DNA of 64,000 nt from Planctomycetota bacterium. Its GTDB lineage: Bacteria > Planctomycetota > SZUA-567 > H5-PLA8. The stretch covers positions 2,327,326 through 2,391,325 of the forward strand of contig JAOSKN010000002.1 in the NCBI GenBank assembly GCA_027493525.1. Direction: 5' to 3'. The translations under genes were made by a program, and so were the position numbers. Of this stretch, positions 54,801 to 64,000 are shown one piece after another. The notes beneath the pieces are model-generated. The model was not told the DNA's origin. It worked only from the letters and a program-made list of their open reading frames with translations, and made no database searches. Numbering within the stretch: the first letter of the stretch is position 1; every line of letters starts with the position of its first letter.

Positions 54801-57800
54801 GCGCTCACGACATCGAAGTCAATGCGTACACCGGCGCGGGCTTCACCCAGCAGGCCGGGACGGGCACGACGTCGTTCCTGGGCGCCGTGGACCTGAATTC
54901 GGCGGCCGGCATGGACCTCACCACCGCCGGCGACGTGACCGTCAACGCGGCGGTCACGGTGACCGGCGGCGGCGGGGTGAGCATCGACCACGACGGCACG
55001 TTGACGCTTACGACCAACGGCGACCTGAATCTCGCCGGGGCCTTCACCGAATCCAGCACGGGCGGCACCGGCGACGTGATGACGGCCGGCGACATCACCA
55101 CCAACGGCGCCGACATCGTCTTCAACACCGCCGTGACGCTCACCGGGAATGTCCTGCTCAGTACCGGCGGCGCGGCCGGCGGCACGATCGCCTTCAACAG
55201 CACGCTGGACGCGACGGCGGCCGAGACACTGGGCCTGACGGCCGGCACCGGCAACGTGAATTTCGTGGACAAGGTGGGCGATAACCAGGCGCTGGGCGCG
55301 GTGACCATCAACAGCGCGACGGACGTCACCGTGACCGAGACTTTCGACGCCGCGTCGCTCACCCAAAGCGCCGGGACCGGCACGACGACGCTCGACGGCG
55401 CGCTGTCGCTCGGAGCGGGCGGCCTGAGCCTGGTCGCCGACATTATCGACATCAACGCCGACATCACGACCACCGGCGGCGGCACGGTGACGCTCACCAA
55501 CGCCGGCGCGCTCAGCATCGATGCGGCCGCGACCCTGGACCTCGACGGTTCCTTCACTCAGAACGGCGCCGGCTCGGTCAACGCAGCCGGTTCGATCGCC
55601 ACGACGGGCGACGCGGTCTCCTTCGTCAGGCAGGTAGTACTCGACGGGGATCTCTCGATCTCGACCGCCGGAGGCCTGATCACCCTCACGAACGGCGTGC
55701 AAGGTTCAACGAACGGCGGCCAGTCCCTGGACCTGGATTCCGGAGCGGGCGGCTTCAGCTTCGGGGCGTCCCTGGGCGTGGCGGGGAGCGCGCTGGACGA
55801 CCTGATCCTGACGTCCACCGCGGCGTTCACGCAGACCCAGAACATCATCGCGACCGGGACCGTGACTTTGGATGTGGCCGGCGCCGCCCAGGACGCCGGG
55901 TTCACGATCCAGGCGGATACGCTGGTAATCGAAGGCACGGGCAACTTCACGCTGGACCAGGCCAACAACGTAGCGAACTTCGGGACCACGGGGGCGGGCG
56001 TGGCCGGCGACATCTTTTTCAACAACGGGAACAACCCGCTGGCGACGACGGACATCCTGACCACCGGGGCGAGCGGGAACCTGACATTGCAGCACGGGAG
56101 CACGCTGAACCTGGCGGGCGACCTGACCCTGGCGGGGAATTTCACCGAGCAGGGCCTGGGCGGTGCCGGGTCGGCCGGCGGAAACGTGACCTTGGCGCAG
56201 AACCTTTTGGTGGGGCCCAACAAGAACATCGACTTCAACAGCAACCTGCGGATCGACGGGCCGGTGGAGATCTCGACGAGCGGGACGGGGAACCTGAGCT
56301 TCGGCACGGTCAACGGGTTTGCCGTAGACAGCGACGACCTGACCCTGACGGTGGGGACGGGGACGATCGACTACAACGGCGCGCTGGGCGGCCTATCCCG
56401 TTTCGACACCATCACCATCAACACCGGCGCGGCGATCGACCTGAGCCAGAGCTTCAGCGCGGCGACGCAATTTGAAGTCAATGCGGCCGGGACCATTACG
56501 CACAGCGGCGGTACGATCAACGCCCCGACCGTGTGCCTGAACGCGACGGGTTCAGGCGGAGTGGATCAGGCGGCGGCAGGGGGCAGCATCACCGCCACCG
56601 ACCTGATCCTGGAAGGCGGCGGGACCTTCCGTTTCCTGAACGCCGCCAACAGCGTGACTAACCTGCAGACGAACGGCGCGGTGGCCGGCGCCGTCGAATT
56701 CCGCACCGGCGGGGGCGTGACCTTGCTGGACATCTCGACGTCCGGCGCCGGGGGCGACCTGACCGTGGTGCACGGCGGTGTCCTGACGCTGGATGGCGGG
56801 TCGACGCTGACCCTGAGCGGCGGCTTTGACGAGAGCGGCGCCGGCGGCGTGACGGTCTCCGCTGGCCTTCACACCATCGACACGACGACCAACGGAGGCG
56901 ATATTTCGTTCGCCAATACGATCACCCTGCAGGGCGACCTGCGCCTGGACGCGGGGGCCGCTGGTGGCGCGATCACGCTCGTCGACGTCAACGACGGGAC
57001 GGCCGGCGCCGACACGCTCACGCTGATCGGCTCCGCGTTCTCCTTCGGCACGCTGGGCGCGCCGAGCCGGCTGGGCGAGGTCGCCCTTACGACGAACCAG
57101 GCCGCCGGCATCAACGTGACCGCCACGGGCATCAACGCCGACCGGCTCACCTTCGAGAACACGGGCGGCAGCCTCACGGTGAGTTCGCCCCTCACCGCCC
57201 AGGAAATCTCGCTCACCGCCGGCTCGGGCGGCGTGCTCGCAATCAACGGCACGCTTACGGCCACCACCGGCGCGGCAATCGTCACGCTCAGCGGCGCCGG
57301 CGCCACGCAGACCGCCGCCATCAACGCGACGAACCTCGTGCTGGACGGCACGGGGGATTTCCTGCTCACGCAAGCCAACGTGGTGGACAGCCTCTCCACG
57401 CCCTCTAACACGATCGATTCGATCAGCTTGACCACGAACCCGGCGAGTGGCACGCTGACCCTGGATACCATCGACCTGACCGGCGGCGCGCCGGGCGACC
57501 TGACCGTCAATTTCGGCGCCGACAACCTGCTCATCAACGGTCCGGTCGATTTGGCCGGGAACTTCTCGACGGGCGCGTCCACCGGCGGCGTCACCCTCGC
57601 CGGGAGCCTGTCCGTCGGCAACAGCATCGACTTCGGCACTACGTCGCTGGCCGTGAGCGGCGCGGCGAGCCTGACCTCGGGCGCCGGCGGCGGGATCACC
57701 CTGGGCACGGTCACCGGCGCCGGCGCCGACCTGACCCTCACCGCCGGCTCGGGCGGGTTGACTTTCAAGGGCAACGTGGGCAGCGCCGGTGCGGGGCGGC

Positions 57801-60800
57801 TGAATTCGATCACCCTCGACACGAACGGTCCGGTGACGCTCTTCGCCGGCACGGAAAAGCTCTTCGCCAACGACCTGGTCCTGGACGGCACGGCGTCCTA
57901 CACGCTCCTGACCGACATCGACACGCTCGCCGGCGCCGGCACGCTGGGCGGGTTGAACCTCACCAACGACGGCGCGCTGGAGATCGTGACGAACGACCTG
58001 ACCGCCAGCGGCTCGGTCGTCCTGAAGACGCTCGCGGGCGGCATCGCGTTGACGAATGGAGTGACCTCCACGGGCGGCGACGTGACCCTGGACTCGGCCG
58101 ACGGCCTCGTCGGCGCCGGGACCGTGGCCGGCGGGACGGTCTCGTTCCTGGGCTCGGGCGACTTCACGGCCGCCACCAGCGCCAACTCGTTCAACGCCAC
58201 GGTGACCGGCGGCGGCGTGAACATCACCAACGACAAGAGCCTCACCGTCACGGGGATCAGCGCCGACGGCGGCATCGCCGTGACCACGACGGGCGCCGCT
58301 AGCGACCTGACGGTCTCGGGCGCAGTCTCCGACGGCCCCGCCGGTTCCATCACGCTGGACAGCGGCCGCGACCTGTTCGTGAACGCGCAGTTGAACGCCG
58401 CCAACGGGGGGACCATCGACCTGACCAGCGCGCGGCATATGGGGCTGGGCGCGGACGTGCTGGCCGGCGCCGGCGGCACGATCACCGTCGACAGCGGCGG
58501 CAACCTGACCGTCAACACGCTCAATGCCGGCGCGACCGGCGACGTGACGCTGGCCTGGGTGGGGACGTTTAGTCAGGCATCGGGCACGATTTTCGGCGCC
58601 ACGCTCGACCTCAGCGGGCCTTCTGGCGGCGGCTTCACGCTGACGACCCAGGTGGGCGACCTCAGCGGGACGCTGGGTGGGACGAGCATCGTCCAGATCA
58701 ACAACACCGGCGCGCTGAACCTGAACGCCTTTGACGCGGGCGCTAACGATCTGCGCATCGGGGCCTTGGGCGTGGGCGCCAACGTGACCGGCACGGTCAG
58801 CGCCGATAGTCTGGCCGTAGGTTCCACCGGCTTCGTGGACCTGACGACCACCGTCACCACGCTGGCCGTCAATGCGGCCGGGGCTGTCACCATCGACGAG
58901 ACCGACAGCCTGACGGTCGGCATGGTCGGGTTCTCCGGCATAACCAGCGGCGGGGCGGTTTCGCTCACGGCCGGCAACGACCTGACTCTGAGCAACAACG
59001 TGAGCGCCGGCGCGGCAGCAACGGTCACGCTGGATTACGCCGGGACGCTCTCGGGTGCGGGTACGGTAAGCGGCGCGATTCTGGACATTACCGGCGCCGG
59101 CGGCTTCACCCTGGCCACGCAGGTCAACGTGCTGCGCGGGACCCTCGGCGGCGCTTCGAACACCACATTCAACAACACCGGCGCGCTGAACCTGAACAAC
59201 TTCGACGCCGGCGGAAACGCCTTGCGCGTAAACGTGTCGGGCGGCGTGGCGGGCGTGACCGGCACGGTGACGGCCTCCGGGCTGGCGGTTACCGCGCCGG
59301 GCCTGGTGAACCTGGACACCACAGTCGACACGCTGGCCATCAACGCCGGCGGGACCGTCAACATCGACGAGACCGACGGCCTGACGCTGAACACGGTGAA
59401 CGGACTCTCCAACGTCACCGTCGGCGGAATCAGTTCCATTCAGACCGGCGACACGCTGACGATCGTCAACGACATCAACGCCGCCGGGTTCAATTTCTCG
59501 CTCAACAGCGCCAACGGGATCGGCGGGGGCGGGCGCGTTACCGCCAACCGTTTGATCCTGGCCGGAACGGGCCCCGTCGACCTCACCACGACGCTGGCCA
59601 ACCTGACCGGTACGGTTAGCGGCGACGTGACGGTGAACAACACCGGCTCGCTGAACCTCGAAACCTTCCAGGCCACGGGCAGCACCCTCGACTTGACCGC
59701 CGCGGGCTTCACCGGCGGGGCGGCCGCCGATGCGATCGTCCTGCGCGGTGTGGGTAACGTGAACCTCAACATCCAGGCCAATCGGTTGGCCGGAAGCGTG
59801 ACCGGGAACGTGAACGTCACGGCGGTCGGCGCGCTGGCCATCGACGCGGTGAACGGCGTCAACGGGTTCAGCACGGGTGGCGGCGACGCCGTATTCCTCG
59901 TCCCCGGCGGCTTGACCCTGGCCGACAACCTCAACGCCGGCGGGGGCATGCTGCTGTTGACGACGCCTGGAGCCTTGCAAACCGGCGGCGTCATCACCGC
60001 CAATCAGTTGCTTCTCGCGGGGAACGGCGCCTTCACGCTGAACCAGGCCAACGACGTCCAGGTCCTCGCCGCGAACATCAACGGCGCGTTGAACTACACC
60101 GACGCCAACGCGGTGGTCATTGGGACCGTGGGACCGCAGAACGGGATCGACACGCACAACAACAACATCACCCTCAACGCCGGGGGCTGATCACCATCGC
60201 GCAGGACGTGCGCGCGGGAATAGGCCTGACCATCGCGCTGAACACGACGGCCGGCGGAGCGATGCAGGTGGGCGGGCCGGCGGGACGCCTGCTGGCCTCC
60301 AACCTGGTTCTCACCGGCACGGGCGCTTTCACCCTGGATAATCCGGGCAACATGGTTGGGGTGATCGCCGCCGACCTGACGGCCTCGCCCGGCTCAAACC
60401 TGACCCTGCGCACCAGCACCAACCTCTTTGTCGGCACGGTCGGTGCGGTGATCGGTATTCGGACCATGGGCGGCGATGTGACCCTCCTGGCGCCTAACGG
60501 CTTCATCTCGGTGGATAACCAGATCAACACCGGCGCCGGCCCGCCCGGCACGGCGACGCTGACGGGGGACATCCGCCCGGCGAATCCGCCGCTGACGGGC
60601 TCCGGCGACATCACGCTCACCGCCGGCGTGCCCCCGGGCGGCGGCGCGGGCACCTCCACCACCTTCACGCTCAATCCGTTCATGCCCATGGGCCCAGGCC
60701 CGGGCTTCGGCCTCGGCGATATCGGCGGCTCCTCGTTCATCGATGAGGACCTGCTGAACAAGGAACTCGAACAAAGCCTCGTCAACCTGGACCTCGACAT

Positions 60801-61416
60801 CGGCGAGGACATCAACCTGCCGCCGGAACTGCTGAAGGCCCTCGACGCGATTCGCGACGCGGGATCCTCCGGCAACATCGACGATTCGCTGCGCAACTCG
60901 CTTGAGGAGTTCAAGTTCTCCGAGACCGGCCTGAAGGACGGCGGCCGCGCGCTCGAGGACGCCGCGCAGGTCCTGAAGACGATGGCCCAGGACGAGGTGC
61001 TTCAGGAACTGATGAAGGGGCTGAGCGGCGAGGTCCGCGGCTCCTCTAAGGAAGTGCGCGAGGCCAACGTGCGGCTAGCGAAGTTGATCGCCTCCCTGTA
61101 CGCCTCCGGCGCGCCGGATCGCGTGGGCCGCGACGCGCTGGAAGGCGCGCTCAAGGGGTTGCAGCAGTCCAACGAGCGCTTGCTGCTGGCCGCGCGCGCG
61201 CTGGCCGCGGCGGTCGAACGTCTCAAGGCCTCGGGTGCGGCGTTGGACCTGCAGACGGTCAAGTCCGCGGTGGAGCAGGCGCGCGAGGAAGCCGCGCGGG
61301 CGTCCGCCGAGAAGCGCGACCGACAGGACCGCATCGGCGGCGATGCCAAGTTCGCCAACCTCGAGGAATACAAGGAAAAGGATGCCAAGGCCAAGCCGCA
61401 GCCGGCGAAACCGTAA
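48890..61416 (+). CDS. giant filamentous-haemagglutinin-like exoprotein with TPS domain (one frameshift)
   Basis: About 4,175 residues after repair. The signal peptide (MTLRHLPPLLIMLAFGASALA) is followed by a two-partner-secretion domain: TIINWNSFGVPQG, then NPNG at 104-107 (VYLMNPNGVVVGPSG). A Gly/Ala/Thr/Asp-rich beta-helix of roughly 3,600 residues follows, made of several imperfect repeat families, with almost no cysteine. From about residue 3,930 the composition switches to a charged helical domain of about 240 residues (DEDLLNKELEQSLVNLDLDIGEDINLPPELLKALDAIRD, then coiled-coil-like KSAVEQAREEAARASAEKRDRQDR). As read, the frame stops at 60190 after five G (60182-60186). A sixth G gives TLNAGGLITIAQDVRAGIGL and continues to 61416. 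No TpsB-type outer-membrane transporter gene is nearby. Likely a surface adhesin or matrix fibre. Confidence 0.88.
51120..53780 (+). repeat. internal repeats of the giant exoprotein, about 100-residue units
   Basis: Units run TLGxVGAxxxLxxLxVSG, LTLNGxIFTDG, VDFSGVxSIALSADVTIDTD, GGNVTFAG. The best-preserved copies, at 51481 and 52360, share NGSIFTDGTALNFSSTQ and are offset by exactly 879 bases (293 residues, about three basic units). Divergence at third positions indicates old duplications, not assembly repeats. Confidence 0.75.
54620..55650 (+). repeat. internal repeats of the giant exoprotein, 170-residue period
   Basis: TLTGNVALSTGGGAGDITFNG at 54626 recurs as TLTGNVLLSTGGAAGGTIAFN at 55136, offset 510 bases. 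Shared blocks LDATAxETLxLTAGTG and QxAGTGTT follow each. Confidence 0.7.
58620..59700 (+). repeat. internal repeats of the giant exoprotein, 157-residue period
   Basis: FTLTTQVGDLSGTLGG at 58634 and FTLATQVNVLRGTLGG at 59105 are offset by 471 bases. Each is followed by NNTGALNLNxFDAG, TGTVxAxxLAV and VxIDETDxLT. A weaker third unit begins near 59577 (DLTTTLANLTGTVSG). Confidence 0.7.
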
Positions 61417-61440
61417 GGCTTCTCAATCCCGGGTGAAACC

Positions 61441-64000
<2,560 letters not shown>

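Noticed and set aside
49124-60157. Several long minus-strand frames (up to 1,201 residues) opposite the giant exoprotein gene
   Set aside because: They mirror the plus-strand Gly/Thr/Asp repeats (Val/Pro/Ser-rich translations), lack starts with ribosome sites and have no recognisable domain.

Overview
This is a GC-rich bacterial chromosome segment with tightly packed genes on both strands. Its gene content points to the Planctomycetota or a neighbouring PVC / Hydrogenedentes-like lineage: several Hanks-type Ser/Thr kinases, two of them fused to a formylglycine-generating-enzyme-like (FGE/SUMF1) domain, a ThuA-Gfo/Idh/MocA fusion, phytanoyl-CoA dioxygenase paralogues, HEAT-repeat proteins and a very large surface protein. 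This placement is inference from gene content; there is no rRNA or other phylogenetic marker RNA apart from an SRP RNA.

Layout. 0-13.8 kb: ThuA/oxidoreductase fusion, kinase-FGE fusion (minus), gpmI, thioredoxin-like lipoprotein, PHP-domain protein translationally coupled to a large FtsX-type permease, a small secreted protein, a small membrane protein (minus) and an ECF sigma factor. 14-24 kb: a DNA-maintenance block, with sbcC and sbcD (minus), the SRP RNA gene followed by dnaX, ybaB/ebfC and recR, then rpoN. 24-30.5 kb: haem-protein-like gene, membrane protein, mutarotase-like protein, a MATE-like transporter divergent from a LysR regulator, and an ArsR-YeeE-YeeE sulfur-uptake operon. 30.7-39.4 kb: a regulated catabolic cluster (GntR/LacI-type regulator, large secreted glycoside-hydrolase-like protein, PhyH dioxygenase, hexulose-phosphate-synthase-like enzyme), then a secretin-N/HEAT protein, an AraC regulator and a second PhyH. 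39.8-64 kb: HTH plus pseudo-receiver protein, an 814-residue HEAT protein, a tandem kinase-pseudokinase, a GspE/PilB ATPase, a Sel1-repeat protein, a giant (about 4,175 residue) two-partner-secretion-type filamentous protein, and a kinase-coiled coil-FGE fusion cut off by the window end.

Two window-wide patterns stand out. First, at least eleven intergenic tracts between 1.8 and 24.9 kb are tandem arrays of degenerate 7-nt units (families such as GTTCACT, GATTACA, AGTTCCG), usually just after stop codons and sometimes as facing inverted arrays. Second, seven genes, including rpoN, are each broken by exactly one single-base indel, most in homopolymer runs, with the protein family continuing intact in the next frame. 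This looks like consensus-sequence error rather than gene decay, so those genes are annotated here as single full-length CDSs.

Other notable items are a 156-nt foldback element at 28.8 kb, an SbcC with a non-canonical C-x6-C hook, and operator-like palindromes at the ArsR, LysR and GntR promoters.
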